DNA of 64,000 bases, from NCBI RefSeq assembly GCF_006569185.2, contig NZ_VIGC02000007.1, positions 154,123 to 218,122 on the forward strand, given 5' to 3'. Below the pieces are notes generated by a model. It searched no databases and was not told where the DNA came from. It worked only from the letters and a program-made list of their open reading frames with translations. Shown one piece after another: positions 11,010-23,672 of the stretch; the stretch's first letter is position 1, and each line of letters starts with the position of its first letter. The position numbers and the translations under genes are program-made. Source of the stretch: Litorilinea aerophila. GTDB taxonomy: Bacteria; Chloroflexota; Anaerolineae; Caldilineales; Caldilineaceae.

Positions 11010-12527
11010 ATGGCTGTGCAAACGAATGATATCACAGCATTGCTGAAGCAACAGATACTTAACTTCAAGCCGGCGCCCAGCCAGGTGGACGTGGGCGAGG
11101 TCATCGAAGTCGGTGACGGCATCGCCCTGGTTTCGGGCCTGCGTGGAGCCATGGCCAGTGAGCTCCTGGAGTTCACCAAGAACGGCACCCTGGGCATCGC
11201 CCTCAACCTGGATGAGGACAGCGTGGGCGTCATCATCATGGGCGACTACCAGGACATCGAAGAAGGGGACCTGGTGCGGAGCACCGGGCGCATCGCCTCG
11301 GTGCCCGTGGGCGACGCCCTGATCGGCCGGGTGGTCAACGCGGTGGGCCAGCCCATCGACGGCAAAGGCCCCATCGAAACGGACAAGTACCGCAACGTGG
11401 AGCGCATTGCCCCCGGTGTCATCAAGCGCCAGCCGGTGAACGAGCCGGTCCAGACGGGCATCACCGCCATCGATGCCCTCATCCCCATCGGCCGGGGCCA
11501 GCGGGAGCTGATCATCGGCGACCGCCAGACTGGTAAGACGGCCATTGCCATCGACACCATCATCAACCAAAAGGGCAAAGACCTCATCTGCATCTACGTC
11601 GCCATCGGCCAGAAGCAGTCCAGCGTGGCCCAGGTGGTGGCAACCCTGGAGAAATACGGCGCCATGGAGCACACGGTGGTGGTCAACGCCTCCGCCGCCG
11701 ACCCGGCCGCGCTCCAATACCTGGCCCCCTACGCCGGCTGCGCCATCGGCGAAGAGTTCATGGAACAGGGGCGGGACGCGCTCATCGTCTACGATGACCT
11801 TTCCAAGCACGCCCAGGCCTACCGCCAGGTGTCCCTGCTGCTGCGCCGTCCGCCCGGCCGCGAGGCCTATCCCGGCGACGTCTTCTACCTGCACAGCCGC
11901 CTCCTGGAGCGGGCCGCCCGTCTGGCCGATGAGTACGGCGGTGGCAGCCTGACCGCACTGCCGGTCATCGAAACCCAGGCCGGTGACGTCTCGGCCTACA
12001 TTCCCACCAACGTGATTTCCATCACCGACGGCCAGATCTTCCTGGAGAGCGACCTCTTCTACGCCGGTATTCGCCCGGCGCTGAACGTGGGTATTTCCGT
12101 GAGCCGGGTGGGTGGTGCTGCCCAGACGCGAGCCATGAAGAAGGTGGCGGGCCGCCTCAAGTCCGAGCTCAGCCAGTTCCGGGAATTGGCCGCCTTCGCC
12201 CAGTTCGGCAGTGACCTGGACCCGGTCACCCAGCGGCAGTTGGATCGGGGGCGTCGCATGCAGGAGATGCTCAAGCAGCCCCAGTACAAGCCGGTGCCCC
12301 TGGACAAGCAGGTCATCAGCATCTGGGCGGTGGCCAATGGCTTCCTGGACAAGGTCCCTGTGGATCTGGTCAAGACCTGGGAGGCCGACATGCACGCCTA
12401 CATCGACGCCAATCACCCGGAGATCGGCCAGACCATCATGCGCACCAAGGATCTGCCCGACGAGACGGTGGAGGCGTTGCGGCTGGCCCTGCAGGACTTC
12501 AACAACACGTGGAGTGCCCCTGAATAA
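11010..12527 (+). CDS. atpA: ATP synthase F1 subunit alpha
   Basis: Non-catalytic nucleotide-binding subunit, 505 residues, of usual family length. The Walker A motif GDRQTGKT is at 170-177, and the signature near the C-terminal third is [17 protein letters not shown]. It alternates with beta in the hexameric head. An AGGAGGAT ribosome-binding site precedes the ATG. Confidence 0.98.
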   Translation: MAVQTNDITALLKQQILNFKPAPSQVDVGEVIEVGDGIALVSGLRGAMASELLEFTKNGTLGIALNLDEDSVGVIIMGDYQDIEEGDLVRSTGRIASVPVGDALIGRVVNAVGQPIDGKGPIETDKYRNVERIAPGVIKRQPVNEPVQTGITAIDALIPIGRGQRELIIGDRQTGKTAIAIDTIINQKGKDLICIYVAIGQKQSSVAQVVATLEKYGAMEHTVVVNASAADPAALQYLAPYAGCAIGEEFMEQGRDALIVYDDLSKHAQAYRQVSLLLRRPPGREAYPGDVFYLHSRLLERAARLADEYGGGSLTALPVIETQAGDVSAYIPTNVISITDGQIFLESDLFYAGIRPALNVGISVSRVGGAAQTRAMKKVAGRLKSELSQFRELAAFAQFGSDLDPVTQRQLDRGRRMQEMLKQPQYKPVPLDKQVISIWAVANGFLDKVPVDLVKTWEADMHAYIDANHPEIGQTIMRTKDLPDETVEALRLALQDFNNTWSAPE

Positions 12528-12645
12528 TCTGTCGGCGTGGCGGTCTGCATGCCAGGCCGCCACCCGCTCCAATCTGCGGCGTCGACGGGGCGTCTCAACG
12601 TCTCTTTCGGAAGTCGCCGTTCCGATGTGGTAAGGAGATAGCACC

Positions 12646-13518
12646 TTGGCCAGTACACGTGAAATCCGCCGCCGCATACGGTCGGTCAAGAATATTGCGC
12701 AGGTCACCAAAGCGATGGAGGCAGTTTCTGCTGCCAAGATGCGCAAAGCACAATCGCAGGTGCTTGCCACGCGGCCCTATGCCCAACAGGCGCGGGAAGT
12801 TCTCTCCTACATCGCGCGCCTGCCCAACATCGAAAACGAACTGAACCCGCTGATCCAGTCGCGGCCGGTCAAGCGGACCGGCATCCTGCTCATCACGGCC
12901 GATCGGGGGTTGGCTGGCGGGTTCAACGCCAACGTCATCCGCCGGGCGGCCGCCTTCATGCGCGAACGGCGTCGGGCCGGGGTCGAGGTGGAAGTGGTGA
13001 CGGTCGGACGCAAGGGGCGAGATTGGCTCCTGCGCTACGACCCGGTGGTCCGGGCAGAGTTCACCGGCATGCCCGACAGCCCCACCTCCTACGACATTGG
13101 CCCCATTGCCCGGGTGCTGATCGACGACTTTACCCAGGGGCACTTTGACGAGGTGGTGATGGTCTACACCGACTTCGTGAACACCCTGCGCCAGGAACCT
13201 GTCGTCCAGAAGCTGTTGCCCATTGAGCCGGCTGAACCCTCGGTGACCATGGCGCCCGAATACATCTTCGAGCCGTCGCCCGAGGCCGTCCTCAGCCGAG
13301 TTCTCTATGGATTTACCGAGGTCCAGATCCTGCAGGCCCTCTACGAATCGATCGCCAGCGAGCACTCGGCCCGCATGGTCGCCATGCGCAACGCCACCGA
13401 CGCGGCCAACGAGCTCATCGACACCCTGACCCTCACCTACAACAAGGCGCGTCAGGAAGGCATCACCAGCGAGTTGATGGACATCATCGGCGGTGCCGTG
13501 GCTCTGGAAAGAGCCTGA
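12646..13518 (+). CDS. atpG: ATP synthase F1 subunit gamma
   Basis: Central rotor shaft, 290 residues. The N-terminal helix ([31 protein letters not shown]) and the C-terminal helix ([21 protein letters not shown]...[15 protein letters not shown]) are the two conserved coiled-coil strands; the middle carries the RKGRD and related Rossmann-like region. The start codon is TTG at 12646 with an AAGGAGAT site 6 nt upstream; no ATG or GTG lies close by. Confidence 0.97.
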   Translation: MASTREIRRRIRSVKNIAQVTKAMEAVSAAKMRKAQSQVLATRPYAQQAREVLSYIARLPNIENELNPLIQSRPVKRTGILLITADRGLAGGFNANVIRRAAAFMRERRRAGVEVEVVTVGRKGRDWLLRYDPVVRAEFTGMPDSPTSYDIGPIARVLIDDFTQGHFDEVVMVYTDFVNTLRQEPVVQKLLPIEPAEPSVTMAPEYIFEPSPEAVLSRVLYGFTEVQILQALYESIASEHSARMVAMRNATDAANELIDTLTLTYNKARQEGITSELMDIIGGAVALERA

Positions 13519-13551
13519 GCCTTTGAAACGGCGCAGGCGATTCGAAAATAG

Positions 13552-15021
<1,470 letters not shown>

Positions 15022-15026
15022 GGCTC

Positions 15027-15470
15027 ATGGGCATTCAGGTGGAGATCGTCACGCCCGAACGCAGGCTCGTCTCCGGCGAGTTCGACCTGGTGACGCTCCC
15101 CGGCGTCGATGGCCAGATGGGCATCATGCGGGGGCACGCGCCCCTGTTGTCCACCCTGGACATCGGTGAAATCATCCTCCACGCCGGCAGCGATACCCAG
15201 TACATTGCCGTCAGCGGCGGCGTGGTGGAAGTGCGCCCCGACAAGGTGACGGTCCTGGCCGATACGGCCGAACGGGCCGAGGAGATCGACGTGGAGCGGG
15301 CCCAGGCCGCCCTGGAGCGGGCCCGCCAGTCCCTGGCCGAGAATCCTCCGCCCCAGCGGCGGGTGGTCATGGAGGCGGCCCTCCGGCGCAGCAGCCTGCG
15401 CCTTAAGGTGGCCTCCCGGCGACGCATGCGACAGCGGCAGGCTCCCACCTTTGAGGAGAGCGAAGCGTAA
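15027..15470 (+). CDS. atpC: ATP synthase F1 subunit epsilon
   Basis: Rotor subunit of 147 residues: an N-terminal beta-sandwich (about 1-85, with the family's [18 protein letters not shown] signature) and a C-terminal helical hairpin (about 90-140) that can regulate ATP hydrolysis. The C-terminal tail is unusually Arg-rich. Its stop codon TAA lies inside the left arm of an intergenic palindromic repeat (15466-15520). Last gene of the operon. Confidence 0.96.
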   Translation: MGIQVEIVTPERRLVSGEFDLVTLPGVDGQMGIMRGHAPLLSTLDIGEIILHAGSDTQYIAVSGGVVEVRPDKVTVLADTAERAEEIDVERAQAALERARQSLAENPPPQRRVVMEAALRRSSLRLKVASRRRMRQRQAPTFEESEA

Positions 15471-15520
15471 ATCCCGGCAGGTTTCCATCGGCGGTGGCAT
15501 CGCCGAAGTGCTGCCGAGAT
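15466..15520. repeat. Palindromic intergenic repeat, copy A
   Basis: Starts CGTAAATCCCGGCAG, as does the left arm at 62.87 kb. The arms ATCCCGGCAG (15471-15480) and CTGCCGAGAT (15511-15520) pair with one mismatch; inside, GGCG/CGCC form an inner hairpin. The copy is shorter and more diverged than the two others and provides the stop codon of atpC. It may help end the atp transcript. Confidence 0.6.
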
Positions 15521-15611
15521 ATCGATGCGTGATTGGCGCCGGCGAGCATCGTCGCCAACATCCGGGCCGCTGCTTGTCGGGAGATTGACCAGGGTATCAG
15601 CTTGATGAGAT

Positions 15612-15641
15612 CAGGCCGGGTTCCTGTAGGGGCCCGGCCTG
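15612..15641 (+). terminator. Stem-loop downstream of the ATP synthase operon
   Basis: CAGGCCGGG (15612-15620) and CCCGGCCTG (15633-15641) form a perfect 9-bp stem with a 12-nt loop. No T run follows, so termination is plausible but unproven. Just downstream a 13-bp unit around TGTCGAGCTGAAA is repeated in tandem. Confidence 0.45.
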
Positions 15642-15709
15642 CTGTTGTCGAGCTGAAATGTCGAGCTGAAATGTCGTGGGGCATGCCTGTTCCCCTGGCC
15701 GCGTCTGAT

Positions 15710-15739
15710 TTGAGGCTCTGGAAACGATCCTGCTATAAT
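15710..15739 (+). promoter_or_regulatory. Promoter of mreB with extended -10
   Basis: TTGAGG (15710-15715), an 18-bp spacer, and TATAAT (15734-15739) preceded by TGC, an extended -10. Predicted transcription start near 15746, about 195 nt before mreB. Confidence 0.7.
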
Positions 15740-15762
15740 TGTTGCCAAATAAGTCCTGATGC

Positions 15763-15853
15763 TGCCCCGGCCGGGGGCAAGGTTCCCTCCTTGCGGAGGC
15801 GAAGCGCCTTTCCCCCAGGGAAGCCCCAGGCCTGGGGATGTCTGCAAGGAGGG
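15763..15853 (+). promoter_or_regulatory. Structured leader RNA of mreB with alternative pairings
   Basis: CCCTCCTTGC (15785-15794) pairs perfectly with GCAAGGAGGG (15844-15853). The enclosed segment holds two small hairpins, AGGCG/CGCCT (15797-15809) and CCCCAGG/CCTGGGG (15824-15837), giving a three-way junction. The left strand can instead pair with GCAAGG at 15777-15782, and a further hairpin TGCCCC/GGGGCA lies at 15763-15779. The right strand of the closing stem contains a strong Shine-Dalgarno sequence for a short open frame at 15858. The shape suggests control of translation or transcription, but it matches no riboswitch class I recognise. Confidence 0.5.
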
Positions 15854-15857
15854 TAGG

Positions 15858-15908
15858 ATGTCGGTGCAGGGGATGGTCACCGGCATCTTGATTTTTGCTG
15901 TCGTCTGA
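15858..15908 (+). CDS. Possible hydrophobic leader peptide before mreB
   Basis: A 16-codon open frame encoding [16 protein letters not shown]. It has an AAGGAGGG site 4-5 nt before its ATG, stronger than the site of mreB itself, and ends 31 nt before mreB. The Shine-Dalgarno is sequestered in the closing stem of the upstream structure. No homologue is recognised. It could be a regulatory peptide or a chance frame. Confidence 0.4.
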   Translation: MSVQGMVTGILIFAVV

Positions 15909-15939
15909 AAAGGATGGCAGGGTAAACCGACACAAAACT

Positions 15940-16965
15940 ATGTTTCAAAAACACATTGGTATCGATCTGGGCACGGTGAATGTGCTGGTGCATGTCAAAG
16001 GCAAGGGCATTGTCATGCACGAGCCATCGGTGGTGGCCATACGTCTGCGAGACAACAAAATGGTGGCGGTGGGCCATGAGGCCTACGACATGCTGGGCCG
16101 CACCCCGGAAAGCATCGAGGTGGCTCGCCCCATGCGGGATGGCGTGATCGCCGACTTTGTGGTCACCGAGGCCATGTTGCGCTATTTCATTGAATCCATC
16201 GTCGGCCACCTCAACCCGCTTCTGAGTCCCCTCTTTAAACCCAAGGTCATGATCAGTACGCCCAAAGGCGTGACCAGTGTGGAGGAACGGGCCGTCCACG
16301 ACGCGGCCATGCAGGCGGGCGCGGGCGCGGCCTATCTGATTCCGGAGCCCCTGGCCGCGGCTTATGGCGCAGGCCTGCCCATCGGTACGCCCACCGGCAA
16401 CATGGTGGTGGACCTGGGTGGCGGCACCACCGAAGCGGCCGTAGTCTCCATGTATGACATTGTGGTCTGGAGCAGCGTGCGGGTGGGCGGCAACCGTTTC
16501 GACGAAGCCATCGTCAACTACATCCGCAAGAAGTACAACCTCTTGATCGGTGAGCAGACTGCCGAGGAGATCAAGATCGGCATCGGCAGCGCCCTGCCCA
16601 TGGAGGACGAGCGGGTCATGGAGGTGCGGGGCCGGGATCAGGTAACGGGCCTCCCCAAGATCATTACGGTCAACAGCAGCGAGATCACCGAGGCCATGGC
16701 CGAGCCCCTCCAGGCGGTGGTGAGTACCGTGCGAGCCACCCTGGAAAAGACGCCGCCGGAGCTGGCCGCGGACATCATCGACCGGGGCATGGTGCTCACC
16801 GGCGGTGGCGCCCAGCTCCGGAACATTGCCCAGCTCCTCACCCAGGAGACAGGCGTTCCCTGCTACGTGGCCGAGAACCCCATCGCCTGTGTGGCTCTGG
16901 GCGCGGGGCGGGCGTTGGAAAATTACGAGATCATGCGCCGGAGCCTGCCCATCGTCCCCACGTAA
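15940..16965 (+). CDS. mreB: Rod shape-determining protein MreB
   Basis: Bacterial actin of 341 residues that forms membrane-associated filaments and guides side-wall synthesis. Actin-family motifs are present: phosphate-1 [16 protein letters not shown] near the N-terminus, phosphate-2 [16 protein letters not shown], and the adenosine motif [13 protein letters not shown]. The N-terminal FQKHIGID lacks a separate amphipathic helix. The ATG at 15940 fits the family N-terminus, but no good ribosome-binding site precedes it, which fits coupling to the short upstream frame. No mreC, mreD or rodA follows, so this copy stands alone; an Mbl/MreBH-type paralogue is the alternative name. Confidence 0.92.
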   Translation: MFQKHIGIDLGTVNVLVHVKGKGIVMHEPSVVAIRLRDNKMVAVGHEAYDMLGRTPESIEVARPMRDGVIADFVVTEAMLRYFIESIVGHLNPLLSPLFKPKVMISTPKGVTSVEERAVHDAAMQAGAGAAYLIPEPLAAAYGAGLPIGTPTGNMVVDLGGGTTEAAVVSMYDIVVWSSVRVGGNRFDEAIVNYIRKKYNLLIGEQTAEEIKIGIGSALPMEDERVMEVRGRDQVTGLPKIITVNSSEITEAMAEPLQAVVSTVRATLEKTPPELAADIIDRGMVLTGGGAQLRNIAQLLTQETGVPCYVAENPIACVALGAGRALENYEIMRRSLPIVPT

Positions 16966-17117
16966 TGGAGTGCGTAGCTTGTGCGTAGTGCGTGAACCTA
17001 TTGGCTTCATGCAAGTTTGGCTGGTTTGTTTCCTGGCGTACCACCACGCACTGCTCTACTACGTACCACGTAAGACCTTCGGTTGACGCTTTTGCTGTTT
17101 TCTTTGCCGCGCGTATT

Positions 17118-17146
17118 TTGACTTCCAATGAAAGTTCTATTACAAT
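17118..17146 (+). promoter_or_regulatory. Promoter of ridA
   Basis: TTGACT (17118-17123), a 17-bp spacer and TACAAT (17141-17146), with transcription predicted from about 17153, 108 nt before the gene. The rest of the 295-bp gap after mreB holds GTGCGTAGTGCGT-like short repeats and no gene. Confidence 0.6.
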
Positions 17147-17260
17147 TTCATTGTGTTGCACGTTTGGTCCCTCGAGCCAGTCGTTCTGTCCCCATGCCCC
17201 CTTTGGACGGCTTCGTCGCGGCCACACGGCAACAAATCTCATGGAACTACGAGGTAACGA

Positions 17261-17641
17261 GTGAATCGTGAAGTCGTTGTAACCCAGCACGCTCCCGCCG
17301 CGGTTGGCCCCTATTCTCAAGCCATTCAGACCGGTAGTTTCATCTTCGCCTCTGGGCAACTCGGCCTGGATCCCCAGAACGGCCAGTTGCGCGAAGGGCT
17401 CGAAGCACAGACGCGCCAGGCGCTGGACAATCTGTCGGCCGTGCTCCAGGCCGCCGGCAGTAGCCTGTCCCAAGTCGTCAAGACGACCATTTTTCTGGTC
17501 GATATGGCAGCTTTCCCCACGGTGAATGCCATTTATGCCGAATATTTCCCCGGTGATCCGCCTGCCCGTAGCACTGTGCAGGTGGCGGCATTGCCATTGG
17601 GAGGGCTGATCGAGATCGAGGCGATTGCACTGAGCCAATAA
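17261..17641 (+). CDS. ridA: RidA family reactive enamine/imine deaminase
   Basis: A 126-residue protein of usual family length. RidA hydrolyses reactive 2-aminoacrylate and related imines made by PLP enzymes, protecting the cell from their damage; it acts as a cytoplasmic homotrimer. Family marks include APAAVGPYSQAI near the N-terminus, FASGQLGLDP, and the C-terminal region with the substrate-binding Arg (PARSTVQVAALPLGGLIEIEAIA). The start is GTG at 17261 with GAGGT upstream. A G/C-rich hairpin (about 17703-17723) follows the gene without a T run. Confidence 0.94.
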   Translation: MNREVVVTQHAPAAVGPYSQAIQTGSFIFASGQLGLDPQNGQLREGLEAQTRQALDNLSAVLQAAGSSLSQVVKTTIFLVDMAAFPTVNAIYAEYFPGDPPARSTVQVAALPLGGLIEIEAIALSQ

Positions 17642-17825
17642 AGCATTCACCATCTGATACCATCTGAACAGTTGGACTGTCGGGCAAAGAACAGCGCGCT
17701 ATCCCCTCCCGTTGGGAGAGGGGAATCCTCTTGCCCATTCACCTGTCCGGTTCTCTATTGCGGTCAATTGCCCATCATCGTAGGCGGCAATTCTATATTT
17801 ATTTTTGGAGGATGTTTTTTTCCTT

Positions 17826-19118
17826 ATGAGCAACGGTCACGCAACTCTTGATGCAACGATGGCTCCTTATGCGGCAGGTTCGACTCAGGGAGCAGACAGC
17901 GCCCATGGCTTCCATACCCCCGACGGCGACGTCCACCCCATGGCGTTGTTGCTCGATGAGATCGAACAGACCCTGGCGGAACCCCAAACTGGGGAGATCC
18001 GCAAGGGGATCATTGTGGACAAGCGCCCCAATGAAATCCTGGTCGACATCGGGTTCAAGTCGGAGGGGATCGTATCCGGGCGGGAGTTGGACCGGATTCG
18101 AGACATGCTCGATTCGCTGGAGGTGGGCGCCGAGGTTCCGGTGTATGTGTTGCGGGAGGACAGGGACGGCAATCTGTTGTTGAGCATCAGCCGGGCCCAG
18201 GCCGAGAAGGACTGGGAGCGGGCTGAAGCGCTGATGCAGTCCCAGGAGATCTTCGAAAGCCCCGTAGCTGCCTACAATCGGGGTGGCGTCATCGTGAAGC
18301 TGGGGCAGGTGCGGGGGTTCGTGCCGGCCAGCCAGTTGAGCGCCGAAAGCCAGAGCCAGAGCGATCCCGAGGCAGAAGATGCCGAGGAGCGCTGGGCCAA
18401 GCTGGTGGGTGAGCGCCTGATGCTCAAGGTGATCGACATCGATCGCCGGCGCAACCGCCTCATCCTCTCGGAGCGGCAGGCCGTGCGGGAATGGCGTCGC
18501 CAGCAGAAGGATCTGCTCCTGGAGACGTTGAAGGAGGGTGACGTCTACGAGGGCGTGATCAGCAGCCTGGCCGACTTCGGGGCCTTTGTGGATCTGGGCG
18601 GGGCCGACGGCCTGATCCATCTGAGCGAGCTGAGCTGGAATCGGGTCTCCCATCCCAGCGAAGTGGTCTCGGTGGGCGACAAGGTCAAGGTCCAAATCTT
18701 GAGCGTGGACCGGGAGCGCCGGCGAATCGGCCTGAGCCTGCGCCGACTCCAGCCGGAGCCCTGGGATCTGGTGAACGAAAACTACGAAGTGGGCCAGATC
18801 GTGCGGGGGCGCATCACCAAGCTGGTCAATTTCGGCGCCTTTGCCCGCCTGGAGAAGGATGGCATCGAGGGCCTGATCCACATCAGCGAGCTGGCCGACC
18901 GGCGGGTCAATCATCCCAAGGAGGTGGTGGCCGAAGGGGAAGAGTACGACCTGCGCATCATCCGCATTGATACGGACCGGCGGCGCATGGGGCTGAGCCT
19001 CAAGCAAGCGACGCCACCCAGCACCAATGAGGTGGAACTGGACTGGACGATTGCCCCCAGCCAGGAGGCTGATGGCAACGCCAGCTCCAACGGCCAGGTC
19101 AGCCAGGCGTCGGTCTGA
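17826..19118 (+). CDS. rpsA: Four-domain S1 RNA-binding protein (ribosomal protein S1-like)
   Basis: A 430-residue protein with four S1 (OB-fold) domains at about 50-118, 135-215, 232-302 and 318-388. The third and fourth are best conserved ([21 protein letters not shown] and [21 protein letters not shown], each followed by [16 protein letters not shown]). S1 binds mRNA and helps load it on the 30S subunit; four-domain forms are common outside Proteobacteria. N- and C-terminal tails are polar and low in complexity. The ATG at 17826 is chosen although GGAGG lies 14 nt upstream, because the in-frame TTG at 17805 has no site. A hairpin follows the gene. Confidence 0.92.
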   Translation: MSNGHATLDATMAPYAAGSTQGADSAHGFHTPDGDVHPMALLLDEIEQTLAEPQTGEIRKGIIVDKRPNEILVDIGFKSEGIVSGRELDRIRDMLDSLEVGAEVPVYVLREDRDGNLLLSISRAQAEKDWERAEALMQSQEIFESPVAAYNRGGVIVKLGQVRGFVPASQLSAESQSQSDPEAEDAEERWAKLVGERLMLKVIDIDRRRNRLILSERQAVREWRRQQKDLLLETLKEGDVYEGVISSLADFGAFVDLGGADGLIHLSELSWNRVSHPSEVVSVGDKVKVQILSVDRERRRIGLSLRRLQPEPWDLVNENYEVGQIVRGRITKLVNFGAFARLEKDGIEGLIHISELADRRVNHPKEVVAEGEEYDLRIIRIDTDRRRMGLSLKQATPPSTNEVELDWTIAPSQEADGNASSNGQVSQASV

Positions 19119-19148
19119 CCCAGGTCGCCAGAAGGTTGTTGCACCGAG

Positions 19149-19175
19149 CCGTGGGGGCGCTCGCCGCCCCCACGG
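19149..19175 (+). terminator. Stem-loop after the S1 protein gene
   Basis: CCGTGGGGGCG and CGCCCCCACGG form a perfect 11-bp stem with a 5-nt loop, 30 bp after the stop codon. Only a weak T tract follows. Confidence 0.6.
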
Positions 19176-19475
19176 TGATTTGCTCCATCCTGCGCCCCTG
19201 TCCGTACCCATCCTTCCCCCGGCTGATTTGAGCCCCACCCCGCTTCTCGACTCCCCATTTGAAGCTGCAGCACGCCGGTTTCGGGCGCCTGCAGGGCGTC
19301 CGTTCCTGTGGGGAACCCGTGGCAGCCTGGCAGCGTCTAAAGGGTGTATAACAGAGGTACCAACCATCGGCAGCGGGCCCATCCCGCAAGGATGACCACC
19401 GGCTCTACGACAAAAGGCCGGTTTTGTGCCCAAACCATCGTCACTTTGCACAGAAAACCTACGCCGAATTATCGG

Positions 19476-19505
19476 TTGACAAAGATTATCCCCTATCGTT
19501 AAAAT
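19476..19505 (+). promoter_or_regulatory. Promoter of clpC
   Basis: Consensus TTGACA (19476-19481), an 18-bp spacer and TAAAAT (19500-19505). It lies 423 bp upstream of clpC and is the best promoter in this gap. No CtsR-type tandem heptamer or CIRCE element was seen near it. Confidence 0.65.
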
Positions 19506-19927
19506 AGCCATAGGGGAGGTTATCCGGACTGATACCGGATGGTGAGTGGAAATCCAGCATCTGTCGACCGATTTCAGCTCATGCCACTCCCATTCCCGAG
19601 TGGCACCCATGACAAATTTACCGACCAACACACGAGTGAACATGCATCAAGGGTGCGCCCCAGTTGGGGGGAGTACTGGCTGCCAGCCACGCCGGTTTGC
19701 AGCAGTGAGCTCTGCCATGGGGGATGCACCCGTAGCGTACGGTGGCATCGCACGCAGGGCCTTGCCCCTGCCACGGCTAGAGGATTCCTCATTTCGCTGA
19801 TTCTATGGCGCCCAAAGAGGAACTAACGTTACGGCATCGGGTCCGCGCGATTTGGTACACTGTGTGAGCCTGAGGGTGAAAAGCCTGATGGAAACTGTTT
19901 CTCTAGAGTACTTCGGGGATCACTACA
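19506..19927 (+). other. Long untranslated leader before clpC
   Basis: About 415 nt between the clpC promoter and start codon with no convincing gene. Short frames occur but have no ribosome-binding site or family resemblance. Local inverted repeats exist (GAGTGG...CCACTC around 19555-19595; GGTGCGCCCCAGTTGGGG around 19650). I could not match it to RNase P RNA, tmRNA, 6S or SRP RNA. A second, weak extended -10 (TGGTACACT, 19853-19861) could give a shorter transcript. The 300 bp before the promoter (19176-19475) hold nothing I recognise. Confidence 0.4.
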
Positions 19928-22450
<2,523 letters not shown>

Positions 22451-22507
22451 GCGGCCAGGCCTACGTCCCCTGGTCAACCCCGGCAGAGATGCCGTGTACG
22501 GAATCAG

Positions 22508-22538
22508 AGAGGCCGACCCTTTTGGGTCGGCCTCTTTT
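22508..22538 (+). terminator. Intrinsic terminator of clpC
   Basis: AGAGGCCGACCC and GGGTCGGCCTCT form a perfect 12-bp stem with a TTTT loop, followed by a short T run. Confidence 0.9.
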
Positions 22539-22599
22539 CCTTTCAACTTCGGACGCTTGCCCAGGAGAATGGGGCACGCGCCCGGGGATAGGGCCCGGT

Positions 22600-22628
22600 T
22601 TGGCCGATTCCCTTTTCCGGCGTATTAT
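22600..22628 (+). promoter_or_regulatory. Promoter of the hydroxyacid dehydrogenase gene
   Basis: TTGGCC (22600-22605), a 17-bp spacer and TATTAT (22623-22628), about 70 bp before the start codon. Confidence 0.55.
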
Positions 22629-22696
22629 GATGTACAGGGCCTGAACCTCTTTTCACCCATCCAACCGACCCATCTAACTTCTGGAGGGAAACGATT

Positions 22697-23587
22697 ATGA
22701 GCGAACGAGTAGGCTTCATCGGTCTCGGCATCATGGGGCGCGGGATGGCCGCCAATCTGCTCAAGGCTGGCTTCACCGTGCGCGTCTGGAATCGAACGGC
22801 CAGCCGCATGGAGCCCCTGGTCGCCCAGGGGGCTGAAGCAGGTGAAAGCCCGGCGGATGTGGCCGCCCATAGCGATATCGTTATTACCTGTGTCAGCGAT
22901 ACACCTGACGTAGAGGAAGTGATCCTGGGCGAGAAGGGGGTGATCCACGGCGCCAAGCCAGGATCCCTGGTGATCGACTGCAGCACCATCAGCCCCAAAG
23001 TTACCCGCCAGATCGCCGAGAAGCTAGCCGAAAAGGGCATCCATATGCTGGATGCACCCATCAGCGGCGGCAGCGAGGGGGCGGCCAATGGCACCCTGAG
23101 CATCATGGTGGGCGGCGAAGCGGACCAGTTCCAGCGGGCCATGCCGGTCTTCCAGGCCATGGGCAAGACCATCACCCATGTGGGCGGGACAGGCGCCGGC
23201 CAGACGGTCAAGCTGGTGAACCAGGTGTTGGTGGTGGGAAACTGCCTGGCCATGTGCGAGGCGCTGATGCTGGCCCAGGCGGGCGGCGTCGACCTGAAGA
23301 AGACCTACGACGCAGTCAGCCAGGGTGCCGCGGGGAGCTGGATGTTCACCAACCGGGCCCCCCAGATCATCCAGCGGGACTGGCGTCCGGGCTTCACCGT
23401 GGCCCTGCAGCAGAAGGATCTCCGCCTGGTGTTGGAAGCTGCCGATGAACTGGGCGTGCCCATTCCCGGCACCAGCCTCATCTTCCAGCTCTACCGCACC
23501 CTGGAGGCCCGGGGGCATAGCGAAGAGGGCAACCACGCCCTGATCAAGGCGCTGGAGAACCTGGCCGGCTATCAGGTCGGCGGCTGA
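22697..23587 (+). CDS. NAD(P)-dependent beta-hydroxyacid dehydrogenase (2-hydroxy-3-oxopropionate reductase / 3-hydroxyisobutyrate dehydrogenase family)
   Basis: A 296-residue oxidoreductase with an N-terminal Rossmann domain (GFIGLGIMGRGMAANL, 5-20), the substrate motif DAPISGGSEGAANGTLSIMVGG, and the catalytic Lys in GAGQTVKLVNQ. The C-terminal domain is all helical. This family reduces tartronate semialdehyde or oxidises 3-hydroxyisobutyrate; sequence alone does not choose between GarR/GlxR-type and MmsB-type activity. GGAGGG precedes the ATG. It is transcribed alone between its own promoter and terminator. Confidence 0.9.
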   Translation: MSERVGFIGLGIMGRGMAANLLKAGFTVRVWNRTASRMEPLVAQGAEAGESPADVAAHSDIVITCVSDTPDVEEVILGEKGVIHGAKPGSLVIDCSTISPKVTRQIAEKLAEKGIHMLDAPISGGSEGAANGTLSIMVGGEADQFQRAMPVFQAMGKTITHVGGTGAGQTVKLVNQVLVVGNCLAMCEALMLAQAGGVDLKKTYDAVSQGAAGSWMFTNRAPQIIQRDWRPGFTVALQQKDLRLVLEAADELGVPIPGTSLIFQLYRTLEARGHSEEGNHALIKALENLAGYQVGG

Positions 23588-23615
23588 GCGCACTTCTTTA
23601 GCTGCATCCGGGTTG

Positions 23616-23657
23616 AGCGGGGCTCCGGCTTTTAGGTAGCCGGGGCTCCGCTTTTTT
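23616..23657 (+). terminator. Intrinsic terminator of the hydroxyacid dehydrogenase gene
   Basis: AGCGGGGCTCCGGCT (23616-23630) and AGCCGGGGCTCCGCT (23638-23652) form a 15-bp stem with two G-U pairs, followed by six T. It ends just before the stop codon of the convergent gene. Confidence 0.88.
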
Positions 23658-23672
23658 GGGCGCTGCCCAGCC

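Noticed and set aside
10284..12770. An 828-codon minus-strand frame across atpH and atpA
   Set aside because: Shadow of conserved ATP synthase genes; His/Asp/Gly-rich composition without domains.
17812..17829. A five-codon leader frame (MFFSL) overlapping the start of the S1 gene
   Set aside because: Its start codon lies directly against the GGAGG site with no spacing, so initiation there is unlikely.
19180..19927. RNase P RNA, tmRNA or 6S RNA in the gap before clpC
   Set aside because: No conserved P4 core, tag frame or characteristic ends could be recognised by eye; an Infernal/Rfam scan would decide.
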